This document shows positions 11,076-22,596 of a stretch of 64,000 nucleotides of DNA, one piece after another. Numbering within the stretch: position 1 is the stretch's first letter; the number at the start of each line of letters is the position of its first letter. This DNA is from Stercorarius parasiticus (taxonomy: Eukaryota; Chordata; Aves; Charadriiformes; Stercorariidae). The translations under genes and the position numbers were made by a program. The stretch lies in the NCBI GenBank assembly GCA_013396915.1, contig VWZL01000198.1, positions 161,512 to 225,511 on the forward strand, read 5' to 3'. The notes under the pieces are model-generated. The model was given only the letters and a program-made list of their open reading frames with translations. It was not told where the DNA came from and did no database searches.

Positions 11076-11624
11076 TCAATTAAATAGGTTGCTCAGAGCC
11101 CCATCCAACCTAAACTTGAATCTTTCCAGGGATGGGGCATCTACCACCTCTCTGGGCAACCAGTTCCAGTTGTCCTCACCACCCTCATTGTAAAAAAATT
11201 TCTTCCTTCTATCTAGTCTAAATCTACCCGCTTTTAGTTTAAAGCTATTACTCCTTGTCCTATTGCAACAGGCCCTGTTAAAAAGTTTGTCCCCATCTTT
11301 CCTGTAGGCCCCCTTTAAGTAATGAAAGAACACAATATGGTCTCCCCAGAGCCTTCTCTTCTCCAGGCTGAATAACCCCAAAGCTTTCAGATTGTCCTAT
11401 GAGGAGAGGTGCTCTATTCCTCTAATAATTTTTATGGCCCTCCTCTGTACCTTATCCAACAGGCCCATGTTTTTCCTGTGCTGAGGGCTCCAGATCTGGA
11501 TGCAGTACTCCAGGTGGGGTTTCACCGTAGCGGAATAGAGGAGCAGAATCTCCTCCCTTGACCCACTGGCCACATTTCTTTTGATGCAGCCCAGGATACA
11601 GCTGGCTTTCTGGGTTGTAAGCAC
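11076..11624 (-). pseudogene. CR1 ORF2 C-terminal domain remnant
   Basis: Two open pieces in one frame (11397-11624 and 11076-11381) encode the conserved CR1 C-terminal region: QKASCILGCIKR, HLEYCIQIWSPQ, LLDKVQRRAIKMI-like residues, FSLEKRRLWGD, NWNWLPREVVDAPSLE. The role of this domain in CR1 is not well defined. A stop separates the two pieces. Confidence 0.88.
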
Positions 11625-11735
11625 ACATTGTCAGCTCATGTCCAGCTTTTCATCCACTAGTACCCACAAGTCCTTCTCCTTAGGGCTGCTCTCAACCCCT
11701 TCATTCTCCAGCCTGTATTCATACCAGGGGTTGCC

Positions 11736-12052
11736 CTAACCCAGGTGCAGGACCTTGCACTTAGCCTTGTTGAACCTCATGAAGCTCACATGGGCCCACT
11801 TCTCGAGCCTGTCCAGGTCCCTCTGCATGGCATGCCGTCCCTCAGGTGTGTCAACCATACCACTCAGCTTTGTGTCATCTGCAAACTTGCTGAGGGCGCA
11901 CTCGATCCCACTATGTGATTGATAAAAATATTGAACAGTAGTGGTCCAAATACCTGGTGTCCCTGAGGGACACCACTTGTCATTGATCTCCACCTGGTCA
12001 TTGAGCCATTGAGCACTACCCTCTGGATATGACCATCCAACAAATTAATCAT
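11736..12052 (-). pseudogene. CR1 reverse transcriptase catalytic-core remnant
   Basis: The SGVPQG loop (near 11970) and the FADDTKLSG catalytic box (FADD at 11874-11885) both survive, but in different reading frames. A frameshift therefore lies between about 11870 and 11960. The segment ends with the CR1 signature [12 protein letters not shown]. Although FADD is intact, motif A upstream is mutated, so the copy is dead. Confidence 0.88.
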
Positions 12053-12460
12053 CTACCGAATAGTCCACCCATCAATTCCATTCCTCTTATATTTAGAGAG
12101 AAAGATGTTGTTGGGGACCATGTCAAAGGCCTTACAGAAGTTCAAATAGATGTCATCTGTAGTTCTTTCCTCATCCACTGATGCAGTCACTCCATCATAG
12201 AAGGCCACTAGGCTGGTCAGGAAGGAATTGCCCTTGGTGAAGCCATGCTGGCTGTCTCGAATCACCTCCCTGTTCTCCATGTTCCTTAGCATAGCTTCTA
12301 GGAGGATTGGCTCCATGAACTTCCCAGACACAGATGTGAGGCTGACAGGGCAGTAGTTCCCAGGGTCCTCCTTTCTACCCTTTTTACAAAGGGGTGCAAT
12401 GTTTCCCTTTTTCCAGTCACAGGGGACTTCGCTTGACTGCCATGACTTTTCAAATATCAT
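12053..12460 (-). pseudogene. CR1 reverse transcriptase N-terminal/fingers remnant
   Basis: A 135-codon open stretch with typical CR1 RT segments in order: [42 protein letters not shown]. Motif A reads YLNFCKAFD; the first aspartate, needed for metal binding, is asparagine (codon at 12140-12142). The open part ends at 12053 and RT similarity continues downstream in the same frame and then in another frame. This was part of ORF2 of the surrounding CR1 and cannot be active. Confidence 0.9.
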
Positions 12461-13270
12461 GGAGCGTCGCTTGGCAACTACATCAGCCTCAGGACTTTGG
12501 GATGCATCTCGTCAGGTCCCATAGACTTCTGTATGTTTAGGTTTCTCAGGTGGTCACAAACCTGATCTTCTCTTACAGTGGGAGGGACTTTGTTCCCCCA
12601 GTTCCTGCCTTGTGGTCCCTCCACTGGAGAGGTGTTGTGGGCGAGTTTGCTAGTGAAGACTGTGGCAAATAAGTTGTTGAGTATCTCAGCCTTCTTCTAG
12701 TCCGTTGTCACCAGCTTGCCAGTCTTGCTCATCAGAGGGGGTACACTTTCTTTGACCTTCCTTTTCTGGCTGTAGAAGCCCTTTTTATTACTCTTTGCAT
12801 CCTTTGCCAAGTTCAGCTCCATCTGCTCGTTGGCCTTCCTGACCACATCCCTGTACAACTTGGCAGCATCCCTATACTCTTCACAGGATACCCGTCCCTG
12901 CTTCCACTACCTGTGTATGTCTTTTTTGACCTTTAGGTTGATCAGGGGTGGTTTAAGTCCCCCATAAGGATGAGAGCCTGCAAGTGTGATGTCTCCTGTA
13001 GCTGGAGTAAGAAGACTTCGTCAATAGGCTCCCCAATAGGTCGGCCCATATTACCAACCACAAGGTTCCCTTTGTTGCCTTGGTCTCTTATTCTTACACA
13101 TAGGCTTTCAAGCTACTCATGGCTATTCTTCAGAGACAGCTCTTCACACTCTGTCCATTTCTTGATGTAGAGGGCAATGCCTCTACCCCTTCTTCCTCAC
13201 CTGTCCCTTCTGAGCAGCCTCTAGCCGTTGATAACTGCATACCAGGTTTCAGTAATGTTAACTAGGTTGT

Positions 13271-16025
13271 ACAATTGACAAAAGAACAAATCTCTTTGCA
13301 TTTTCTTGCAATGATTCTCAGATCAGATACTTATGACACCTGAGTTCAAGGATGAAAAAAGCTTATATTTTTTCCTTAACAAAATCTCTTTCACAGGGAC
13401 AGGCACTGTTCTATTTTGAATGAGGAGTGAATAACTGTAATGTGACCAAGACCATGTGTACCACTTTAAAAATGAAAGCTACTTATGGGTCGGGAAGAGG
13501 GACAATTAATCTCTTAGGTCTTCCCTCCGCCATTAAATTTACGGAGGATCCTAGGAAGGATGTTTTCTTTAGTAAAATAAAACTTATATTTTGCTAAAAG
13601 CAATCATACTGAAAAATAATACAAAATTCTTGCTTGATTCAACTGTAAATATTTAACATATGCTGCCATCTGCATGAAAAAATTAGCATTCTTATGAAAT
13701 AGAGAAAAGGTCATAGAAGGCCATTTCAATTAAATTGTAGTTCTTGGCAAATTAGAGTTTTCTTTCACTCATATATTTTCAGGTAGATAGAAACCTCAAA
13801 CCCAAAAGTAGTTTTAAAGTATTATTTTTGGAAATTATGTGGATGCAATGATATGCAAATGAGTGGTCTGGTTGATTTATCTTCTCTTTCTAAATCTTTT
13901 GAGATCCATGCCTTCCAATCTAAAAACTCAGTCTGCTATGTATGAGATGATTGAGAACAGTGATGAGTTACCTACATAGGTAAAGACTATCCTGAATATT
14001 CTGTATTTAATTCCCATAAAACTATCACTGCACAACCTGCATAGAAGAGAAAATTACCTTTTTTTTTTTCTTTCCCTTGAATTTGGTTTGGACATAGCCT
14101 CAGGTTTGGCATAGTCACTGGAGATATTATATATCCTAATTTATAATAGATAACAAATTCAGATCTGGTTCTCCTACTCTCAGTGGAATTTCACGTTGAG
14201 AATATAATGTAATTCTTCCCTTAAAACCTTAGAAAAGGCAAAAATGCTGTTCCACTAAAAAGTTTCAGCTCTATAGCTTTGTTCTGTTTCAGTGAAGGTA
14301 ACAACATCGTTGCTATCCTACATCTGAAATGAAAAAAATCTAAAAAACTAAAATGCATTAGAGCACACTGAAAATCGGTTTTCCTCCAAGAATATGATTT
14401 TGTTCTCAGTAGTTAAAATATAATTATCAAATAAAGCTGGGATTGTTGTTGCATTTGGGAATGATATTTGATATACTTTTATTATCTCTGCAATTTTCAA
14501 AATGTTAATGTATGCCTACATTTGCAGATGAAGTTTATTATGTTTAAGTTAATTACGTTTCCATTTCAGATATTTTACTTTTTGTTGGATTTTACTGTGA
14601 TAGTTAATTATTCAATCAGTAGACGTGACCTTGTTCCTTAACACAGAGGGGGATACATATTTATTCACAGAAACAGGCTTTTACATCCTAAATTAGATAA
14701 TAGTAGTCTTGTTGCATTCTGGCAGTATACCCTACTACATTTTGTCTTAGAAATGTGGAATTATCTCTGTAATATCATGCAAATGCCAAAGAAAAGAGAT
14801 GTTTTTTTAAAGCAGAAGAAAGAAGGAAAAAACAGCAGGATAATGTGAAAGAATTTCAGACCCTATGTTCTTCTGCAACTGTTTGATAAATTAGTTTGAT
14901 ACCAATGTAATAGCTGGCAGTACAGAACAACGTTAATTTTGCTATCTTCATCATTAACTTTTTTTTAACTGTTTTAATTCAGGCATCCACAAAAATCTTG
15001 TGGTGTGTTAATTTGCATGTTGCATAATTTCTTTCAGTAACAATGATTAGTGAGGAAATTCTGACTTTGGAATTTTTTCATTACATTTGAGTGATGGAAC
15101 TCTGAGAATATAAGTTGAAACTTTATACAGATACACTTAATGTAATTTTAAAATAAATTAATAATATTGCAAATGAAAAAGATTCTATGAATCATTATTT
15201 TTAAATGCATTACTGAGCCATAATTAGTACATGAATAGGACACATATTACTTCAACTTTATGTGATGGCATAGTTGTTACACAAAATCAATGATCACAAG
15301 ATCAATGACAGTATGGAGGCCTAATTTAAATAAATAAATAAATAAAATGGACATCACCCAGTTTTTACAAACCACATACAGCCAACTGTATCCTGGGCTT
15401 CATCCTCTGTTTGCTCCTGCAAATCTATGTTTTTTGGACAGATAATGTAACAATGGAAAACTGTTCCATGTCAGATAAGAGAGAGTAAAGGCACTGGAGA
15501 GATGGCAGAGACACAAAAGGCTTTTGGAAGAAACCCACCAGGGTCCTACACAATCAAATAACTCAGTTCGCTGTCGGTTCACAAGGTCTGCTGTCTAACT
15601 TTCATGTTTAGCTCATTTGCAAATATTATTCTGGAATAAACCATCCAGTTGTCTTTGAGACAAAACACAGATGAAGTATTAAAGATTGCTTGCCCCAGAT
15701 ACCCCGCATTTTCAGCAATAAGTAAGAGGGTGTACCATTTTTCACTTTCTCTGTGAGGAATCTACATGATTCTCTGTAAAACCTCAGCAAGACTTGCTTC
15801 TCAAATGTCTCTCTATCTAAGAGTGTATGCTGTCATCCACACCCCAGGAAACACAAATTTTCAGTGTCTTCTGCAAAATATGTTTCTGGGAGTTGAGAGA
15901 GAGTTCTTCTCCCATTTTGTTAGCAACTGTGAAGTTTAAAAACACTTAATGGTTTACCAAAACCACTTAATGGCTAATGTGACTCTATTTTCGACTCTTG
16001 GTTTAACCTGTGCAAACTCATATAG
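13271..16025. other. Unique AT-rich DNA with short (TAAA)n
   Basis: About 2.75 kb with no recognised gene. It holds a (TAAA)5 microsatellite at 15327-15346 and three octamer motifs ATGCAAAT/ATTTGCAT at 13853, 14777 and 15011. The octamers may be chance in such AT-rich sequence. Confidence 0.5.
15327..15346. repeat. (TAAA)5 microsatellite
   Basis: Five perfect TAAA units. Confidence 0.9.
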
Positions 16026-16194
16026 AAGAGTTGTGGATGCCCCAGTCCCTGGAAGTGTTCAAGGCCAGGTTGGATGGGGCTTTAAGCAAACTAGTTTACC
16101 GGAAGGTGTCCCTGCCTATGGCAGAGGGGTTGGAACTATATCATCTTTTAAGGTCCCTTCCAACTCTAACTGTTCTATGATTCTATGATTCTAT
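16026..16194 (+). mobile_element. CR1 3' end fragment, sense strand
   Basis: The fragment starts in the last coding part of CR1 ORF2 (TTGTGGATGCCCCAGTCCCT, encoding the VVDAPSLE-type residues). It continues with GGTTGGATGGGGCTTT, then the 3' UTR with AAGGTCCCTTCCAACTCTAAC, and ends with the tail TTCTATGATTCTATGATTCTAT at 16173-16194. About 170 bp, strongly 5'-truncated. Confidence 0.93.
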
Positions 16195-18757
16195 ATCTGA
16201 CCTATCCCTGACTGCATTTTACAGTAAGAACTCAATGGAACTGATGGAGACTGTTTTAGAAGTGAGGTGGAGGTGCTGCAACTCATAGCTAATGATAGAT
16301 ACACCTCTGTAAGACGACTGGGACAAACCCAGTCTCATCACTGTGGGAGGGTAACACCTAACTATCCATCAAGAGAACCCTCTGAAATAAACAGAGTTGT
16401 TTGTATGTGTAATAAACTAGTGTGCGCTGTTTATCAGGTCCTTTCATCTGAACTATTTTTGCTTGAGATCAGTTGCTGTAGTCCTTCACACAGAAAAGGA
16501 AATAAATATTTGGTGAAAATAACACAAGTGACAGTGCAAAATTCATACTTTTTACTCCTGAAAGACTGCACTTGCTTTCTCAAGCACTGCTTAATTTACA
16601 TGTCAAAAGTGTTTTTGAAAGATAAGAAATATTCCAGGAAAAAATATGTAATTAATGTGAGATTGTGAAAATAATATGTCAGTTATTATGATGTTAAGTG
16701 TCAGTTAAAAAAGCATTTAATCACAACCAGAGAGAGATTGTCAACTCATTCCCATGAATGAACTTATTTCACATTCATTTTTTAATGATTATTCAAACAA
16801 AATGTAGTATTAAATAACACAGATTTAGCATCCATTTGTCTATTAAATTCTATTGAACATAAAATATGAGGTTTTCACTTTACATAATTTTCAAAATGAG
16901 CAGTATGACGTCTATACCTGAGATCACAGGGTCTATTTTCGATGTATGTTTCAACATAAAATGAACTGTACCTAGCAATTGTCTGTTTCTCAGAATAGAT
17001 TATAAAGAAAGGTTGAATTACCTATTCATGAGTAAATATACTTATTTTAGGGTGAAGGAATCTTACACAGCACGTTTGTTCTGACCATCTAATAAGGTAT
17101 GTCTTAGATACAGGAAAGAAAGGGAAAGAAAAGAAAGNGCTGTGAAGTGAACTTTCTTATGTCTCCCTTGCAGTTTCAAAATGGCACATAAAAAAATAAA
17201 GAGTATTGGTGGTTCCAACTAGGATATTATCTCATGCCCAGAAACATCAACGTATTTTTTTTATGTCATTAGAATAATATAAACAAAAGTTCATTTACAG
17301 TTTCATCATAAATACTTACTACACAATAATTGCTAGATGTAATAATATTTTTACATTAACTTATCATAAAATGACTTACAAACATATTAAGACCCTTTAA
17401 TGGATAGTAATATGAAACACTGATAAAGCAACATGCACATTTTCTTAAAACAGTGTATGTGCCTGCTATACTTAATGTATGACTTTAAGTTATGAAGTGT
17501 ACTATAGAGTGCCATATAATTTGATAAATATAAAGAATTATGTACACAAAACTGCACATACAGTATAAGTAATTTCCCTAAGGAGACTGGTGACATAATA
17601 ATAAACCTCAAGAACTCAGCTCAAATGATTTGTTAATGTCACAAGTAGCCCCAAATGGAATTACAGTTTCTTATGTACACTACAAGTGTATGTAATTTTT
17701 ATAAAATAAAAGAAATCATTCTTTCTGATCAACACTACTAGTTTAAAAATAAATGTAAGCAATATTTTCTCCTTGTCGTTCCTTCAAATTGCTCTTCTTT
17801 CTCCTCTTCTTCTCCAGTCGACTTTTGTCACTTTCTTATTCCACTGTTTCTTCTGCTTCTTTTCCCACAATTCTCTATCTATACTTCTCGATCCTCTCCA
17901 GCGAATAATATTTTCAATCAAATCCACTTATTGCCATGAATTTCCCTAGAGGAGGACGTGAATCAATAGCAGATTAATGTTATTCAGAACCTTCAGTGAG
18001 CTACTAATAAAACTATTGAATACTCACAAAGAGAGATATTTCTTTGCAGAAGAAAACACATTTAAGAATATTTTCTAGGGACCTACCTGGGATAATCCCC
18101 ACCCAAGAAAAAAGAATTGAGTAATTCTCTGTTGTATTGCTTCCCTTTCCATCAATTATTTCTTACATAAGGCCTTAAAAATAATAACAGGTTTCCCTTC
18201 TTCTCTCTACTTCCCAGAACCTACAGTTTAATATGTTTCTTTCCCTAACAGAAAACCAGCCACGACTTTAGAGTTTTAAGGGAATAAGCTCAGAATTCAC
18301 TCTAAACAGGTTATTTTCCCCTTTCACAATCCATAATACCAAGAAACACCAAACCTGAAATAAGTATTCAATATTTGATTATTTGCTCTAATTTAGGGAG
18401 CAAATATACTGCGCTGTGTTTGAAATGAAATGCTATTTGTTACTGAAATGCTTTTACTGCCTACAATATTTTATTATTTAAATTGCAACCATCTGTTCAA
18501 ATGAGAATGCAGTGTAGAACACCACCTGTGGCATATATACATTATAGTAATCTTCTAAAAGAGTAAAATTGAAACATGAAAAATTTCTTATGCACAAAAC
18601 CTAAACTTTTACTGGTCTAATCATATAATAAACCTGTATGATGGATAGGTTCTCCTTACAGTCCTTTTTCCTTATATCTCATAAAACTTAATGAATCTTA
18701 GGTAAAATGTTCTGCTTTTTCAAAGACAAAGCACAGAATTTGTGTTTCAAACAAATA
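16195..18757. other. Unique AT-rich DNA with a pyrimidine-rich stretch
   Basis: No gene or repeat family recognised. A C/T-rich tract runs from about 17765 to 17900, and one undetermined base (N) is at 17138 next to a purine run. A 133-codon open frame (16267-16668 plus) has no recognisable domain and begins just after a CR1 tail. It is judged a chance frame. Confidence 0.5.
17138..17138. other. Undetermined base (N)
   Basis: A single N directly after a G/A-rich run (AAAGAAAAGAAAG). Probably a sequencing ambiguity. Confidence 0.98.
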
Positions 18758-19400
18758 CATCCTGAGTACCATATGCAGTTCTTCAGGTCTCAACCAGGAT
18801 GTAGTAGAGCGAGACATGGTAGAAAAAAAAACACCTGAAAAGATCATTTTGATGGAGTTTTTGACTTAAGAAATTATACTAAAATGTCTAGGATTCTTCG
18901 GTTTGGAAAGAAGACTGAGGGGAGGCAGGACTGAAGTTTACAGAATCGTGAAGGCAGAGGTTAAGATGAGTATAAAGCTACTATTCACCAAACCTTGCAG
19001 TGCTAGACCTCTGAGGGCATTTGATGAAAGGAGGACAAAATAAATTTAAAATATATAGAAGAAATTTCTTCTTTTATAGAGCAGATAGTAGTGAACTTCT
19101 GTAACTTTCTTTGCCACAGGAATTTCTGGTGCTGGACAACAACATCAGGTTCAGAAAGGCATTAAAGAAACTTATGAAAAACAGGTTCCTAAACAGAAAC
19201 ACAGAGATCTGCCCTTGAATGTCCATACTACAACAGCTGTGAATGATCAGGGGAAGAACAAGAGGAAGAAGAGCAGAAAGTGGCCAGGTTCATATGCTCT
19301 ACCTAAGCAGTGCCACCTACTCCAACCATCAGAGACAGAAAGTTGGGGTGGATGGTTTCCTTGTCTGATTGAAGCATGGATAAGCAGGACATGTTTTCTG
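18758..19400 (+). mobile_element. Ancient L3-like/CR1-clade LINE remnant
   Basis: A heavily diverged copy that still follows the 3' portion of the old amniote L3/CR1 consensus in order. CCTGAGTACCATATGCAGTTCT (18761) matches the LEYxVQF-type segment. CTTCGGTTTGGAAAGAAGACTGAGGGGAGG (18897) matches the [12 protein letters not shown] segment. Later come ACAGAATCGTGAAGG, GGCATTTGATGAAAGGAGG, CACAGGAATTTCTGGTGCTGGA, and a 3' end with CATCAGAGACAGAAAGTTGG and GGATGGTTTCCTTGTCTGAT. No frame is open. The identification comes from recalled consensus motifs and collinearity; a profile search would settle it. The adjoining open frame at 19215-19625 overlaps this repeat and is not a gene. Confidence 0.62.
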
Positions 19401-20028
19401 TTTCTGTGTAGTGTCTTGAAGCAATTTTTCTCATTTTCTCATTTCTCATTTTATCAAGATACATGCCAACTTCAAAAGCAGAATGTAATGCAACTTTACC
19501 ATTCAGTCTCAAGAAAATCTAGGAGGGGAAAAAAAAATCATGGCCTCTATGGAAAAGATTTTGTTTTGTTTTGCTTTGTTTTGTTTTTTTTTTTATTTCC
19601 TTTCAGTATAGACAAAGAAGATTGACCAGAACAATATCAAACAGTGGCAGGCAAAGTCCGGGTTAGCTGAAGTAGTCCTATACTGGAGGCTGGCTATTGC
19701 AGACAGAGTATCAGAAAGCCATATAATTAAAAGCTTTAACTGAGCTCTGAATGAGGATTTTTATTAGGTTCAACCACAAAACTTAACCTGTCTGGGAATG
19801 CTATATATTTTTAGTTGTTAGTAAGGTGGTTCATCTTGGACAAAAATTATTTCTTTATTTTATTTTCAGAGATCTCTGAACTATTACTGTTTTTTTCAAG
19901 ACAGTTTAAAATACATCCCTGGAATGAAAAAATAAAGTTGCAACTATTATTGGCCAAAATAAGTTTTAAGGTACAGAAAATGGGATTCTATCATGGTAAA
20001 TAGATACCAAAAATATCACAAAATTAAA
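19401..20028. other. Unique AT-rich DNA with a (TTTTG)n / T-run
   Basis: Contains a TTTTG-rich tract running into a T-run at 19559-19595. Nothing else recognised. Confidence 0.5.
19559..19595. repeat. (TTTTG)n plus poly(T) low-complexity tract
   Basis: Imperfect TTTTG units with one C interruption, then a long T-run. Confidence 0.88.
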
Positions 20029-20104
20029 GAATGACAGAATGGTAGGGGTTGGAAGGGACCTTCGGAGATCATCTAGTCCAACCCCACTGCAAAAGCAGGT
20101 TCAT

Positions 20105-20728
20105 CTACAGCAGGCTGGACAGGAATGCATCCAGGCGGGTTTTGAGTGTCTCCAGAGACGGAGACTCCACCACCTCTCTGGGCAGCCTGTTCCAGTCCTC
20201 TGTCACCCTCAGAGTAAAGACATTTTTCCTTATGTTGGGATGGAACTTCCTGTCTTCCATCTTGTGTCTGCTGCCCCTTGTCCTGTCACTGGGCACTACT
20301 GAAAAGAGTTTGATCCCATCCTCTTGACACCTGCCCTTTAGATATTTATAAGCATTGATAAGATCCCCTCTCAGTCTTCTCTTCTCCAAGCTAAACAGAC
20401 TCAGGTGTCTCAGCCTTTCCTCATAAGAGAGGTGCTCCAGTCCCGTGATCATCTTCATTGCCCTCTGCTGGACTCTCTCCAGTAGTTCCCTGTCCTTCTT
20501 GAACCAGGGGCCCAGAACTGGACACAGTACTCCAGACTTGGCTTCATCAGGGCAGAGTAGAGGGGGAGGATGACATCCCTTGACTTTCTGTCCATGCTCT
20601 TTTTTAATGCACCCCAGGATGCATTGGCCTTCTTGGCCGTAAGGGCATGTTGCTGGCTCATGATCAACTTGTTGTCCACCAGGACTCCCAGATTGCTCTC
20701 TCTGCAGAGCTGCTTTCCAGGAGGTCAA
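20105..20728 (-). pseudogene. CR1 ORF2 C-terminal domain remnant
   Basis: A 207-codon open stretch with [58 protein letters not shown], and an end at [13 protein letters not shown], which is a usual CR1 ORF2 C-terminus. It is in a third frame relative to the catalytic piece upstream and overlaps it by about 65 bp. Confidence 0.9.
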
Positions 20729-21344
20729 CCCCTAACCTGTACCAGTGTATGGGGTTATTCCTCCCTAGGTGCAGGACCCTACACTTGCACTCGTTGAACT
20801 TCATTCGGTTCCTCTCTGCCCATCTCTCTAGCCTGTCCAGGTCTCTCTGAATGGAAGCACAGCCTTCTGGTGTGTCAGCCACTCCTCCCAGTTTTGCGTC
20901 ATCAGCTAACTTGCTGAGGGTACACTCTGACCCCTCATCCAGGACACTGACGAATATATTGTACAAGACTGGACCCAGTACTGACCCCTGGGGAACACGG
21001 CTAGCTACAGGCCTCCAACCGGACTCTGTGCCACTGATCACAACCCTCTGAGCTCTGCCATTCAGCCATCGGTTCTCAGTCCACCTCACTGTCCACTCAT
21101 CTAACCCACACTTCCTAATCTTACCTATGAGGATGTTATGGGTGACAGTGTAAAAAGCCTTGCTGAAGTCAAGGTAGATGACGTCCATTGCTATCCTCTC
21201 ATCCACCCAGCCAGTCATTCCATTGTAGAAGGCTATCAGATTGGTCAAGCATGATTTCCCCTTGGTAAATCCATGCTGACCACTCCTGATGACCTTCTTT
21301 TCTTCGACATGCTTAGAGATGACATCCAGGATGAGCTGTTCCAT
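20664..21344 (-). pseudogene. CR1 reverse transcriptase catalytic domain remnant
   Basis: A 226-codon open stretch, the longest coding remnant in the window. In order it shows [15 protein letters not shown], motif [10 protein letters not shown] (first aspartate kept; the usual last D is Y), the loop [16 protein letters not shown] (normally GVPQG), the catalytic box LADD at 20898-20909 (normally FADD, both aspartates kept), DTPEG and KCRVLHLG. The catalytic aspartates are formally present, but the frames up- and downstream are broken, so no working ORF2 protein can be made. Confidence 0.93.
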
Positions 21345-21429
21345 CGCCTCTCCAGGGATGGAGGTGAGGCTGACCAGCCTGTAGTTTCCCAGGTCCTCTT
21401 TCTTGCCCTTTTTGAAGACTGGCTTTCCT

Positions 21430-21714
21430 CTAGTTCTCAGTCATCTCTCCTGTTTTCCATGACCTTTCAAAGATGATGGAGAGTGGCTTCATAATAATCT
21501 CTGCCAGCTCCCTCAGCACTCGCAGGTGCATCCCATCAGGGCCCATGGATTTGTGGGTGTCAAGTTTGCCCAAACGATCTCTAACCTGATCCTCCTTGAT
21601 TGAGGGAGAGTCTTCCTTACTGCAGGCTCTTTCTGCTACCTCCAGGCTCTGGGGTTCCTGAGGGCTGGCCTTAGCAGTAAAGACTGAAGGAAGGAAGGCA
21701 TTCAGTAACTCCAC
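21430..21714 (-). pseudogene. CR1 reverse transcriptase N-terminal segment
   Basis: A 94-codon open piece with LLNAFLPSVFTAK, VRDRLGKLDTHKSMGPDGMH, LRELAEIIMKPLSIIFERSW. The KSMGPD block is the conserved start of the CR1 RT domain. The frame is lost just after the ERSWKTGE segment. Confidence 0.9.
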
Positions 21715-22103
21715 CTTCTCTCATCCTCTGTCACCAGGACACCTACCTCATTCAGCAACAGGGCCACATTTTCCCTAGTCTTCCTTTTACTGCTGATGTT
21801 CTTGAAGAAGCCCTTCCTATTGTCCTTGACATCCCTTGCCAGGTTTAATTCCAAGAGGGACTTAGCCTTCCTTATTGCATCCCTGCATGCTCTGACAGCG
21901 CTCCTATACTTCTCCCAAGTGGCCAGTCCCTTTTTCCAAATTCTATAAACTCCTTCCTTCCATCTGAGTTTTTCCAGAAGGTCCCTGCTCATCCATGCAG
22001 GTTTCCTGCCTCCTTTGCCTGATTTCTTGCTCCTAGGGATACAATGGTCTTGAGCTTGGTGGAAGTGGCACTTAAATATTAACCAGCTCTCTTGCACCCC
22101 CAC
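21702..22103 (-). pseudogene. CR1 ORF2 linker between endonuclease and RT
   Basis: A 133-codon open piece. It includes HFHQAQDHCIPRSKKSGKGG, RKPAWMSRDLLEKL, IWKKGLATWEKYRSAVRACR, ARDVKDNRKGFFKNI and NEVGVLVTEDE, all typical of the CR1 linker region. It is in a different frame from the endonuclease piece upstream and overlaps the next piece by 13 bp, which marks frameshifts on both sides. Confidence 0.9.
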
Positions 22104-22134
22104 TTTCTTCTAGAGCCTTAGCCCATGGGATTCC

Positions 22135-22596
22135 TCAAAATAGGTCTTTGAAGCGGTCAAAGTCAGCTCTCCTGAAGTTCAGGGTTGTAATTCTACTTTT
22201 TGGCGCGTTTCTTCCACGCAGGATCCTGAACTCCACCATCTCATGATCACTGCAGCCAAGGCTACCCCCGACCTTCACATCCCCTACCAGACCTTTTTTG
22301 TTTGTCAGCTCAAGGTCCAGCAGAGCACCTCTCCTCATTGGTTCCTCCACCACCTGTGTCAAGAAGTTATCATTAATGCTCTGCAGAAATCTCTGGGGCT
22401 GTGCATGCCAGGCTGTGTTGTTTTTCCAGCAAATGTCTGGGTAATTGAATTCCCCCATGAGAACCAGGGCCTGTGATTGTGAGGCTATTTCCATCTGGCT
22501 GTAGAAGGCCTCATTGACATCCTCTTCCTGATCCAGTGGTCTGTAGTAAACACGCACAACAGTGTCTCCCATATTAGCCTGTCCCTTCTTACCCAT
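22135..22596 (-). pseudogene. CR1 ORF2 endonuclease C-terminal part
   Basis: A 153-codon open piece with the second half of the AP-type endonuclease that nicks the target DNA in CR1 retrotransposition. Visible blocks are VYYRPLDQEEDVNEAFYSQ, LVLMGEFNYPDICW (normally GDFN; the aspartate is glutamate here), FLTQVVEEPMRRG, LLDLELTNKKGLVGD and GGSLGCSDHEMVEF (the SDH catalytic box is intact). The N-terminal half with the catalytic glutamate is missing because the element is truncated. Confidence 0.92.

Larger units (their letters stand above)
11000..13270 (-). mobile_element. CR1 LINE, long 5'-truncated copy with endonuclease and RT remnants
   Basis: Read on the minus strand, this copy runs from the ORF2 endonuclease (ITETW at 13256-13242, GDLNHP at 12962-12945) through the linker, the whole reverse transcriptase region and the C-terminal domain (EKRRLWGD near 11360) to the 3' tail at 11000-11014 (reverse complement of ATTCTATGATTCTG). 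It is about 2.3 kb; full-length CR1 elements are around 4.5 kb, so ORF1 and the start of ORF2 are absent. The frame changes several times. Compared with the copy at 20029-22620, about 450 bp between GDLNHP and the WKQG segment are missing at about 12944. Confidence 0.95.

Noticed and set aside
16267..16668. 133-codon plus-strand open frame after a CR1 tail
   Set aside because: No recognisable domain, lysine-rich end from AT-rich DNA, and no regulatory context.
19215..19625. 136-codon plus-strand open frame
   Set aside because: It starts inside the L3-like remnant and ends in a TTTTG/poly(T) tract (phenylalanine run). It is explained by repeats.
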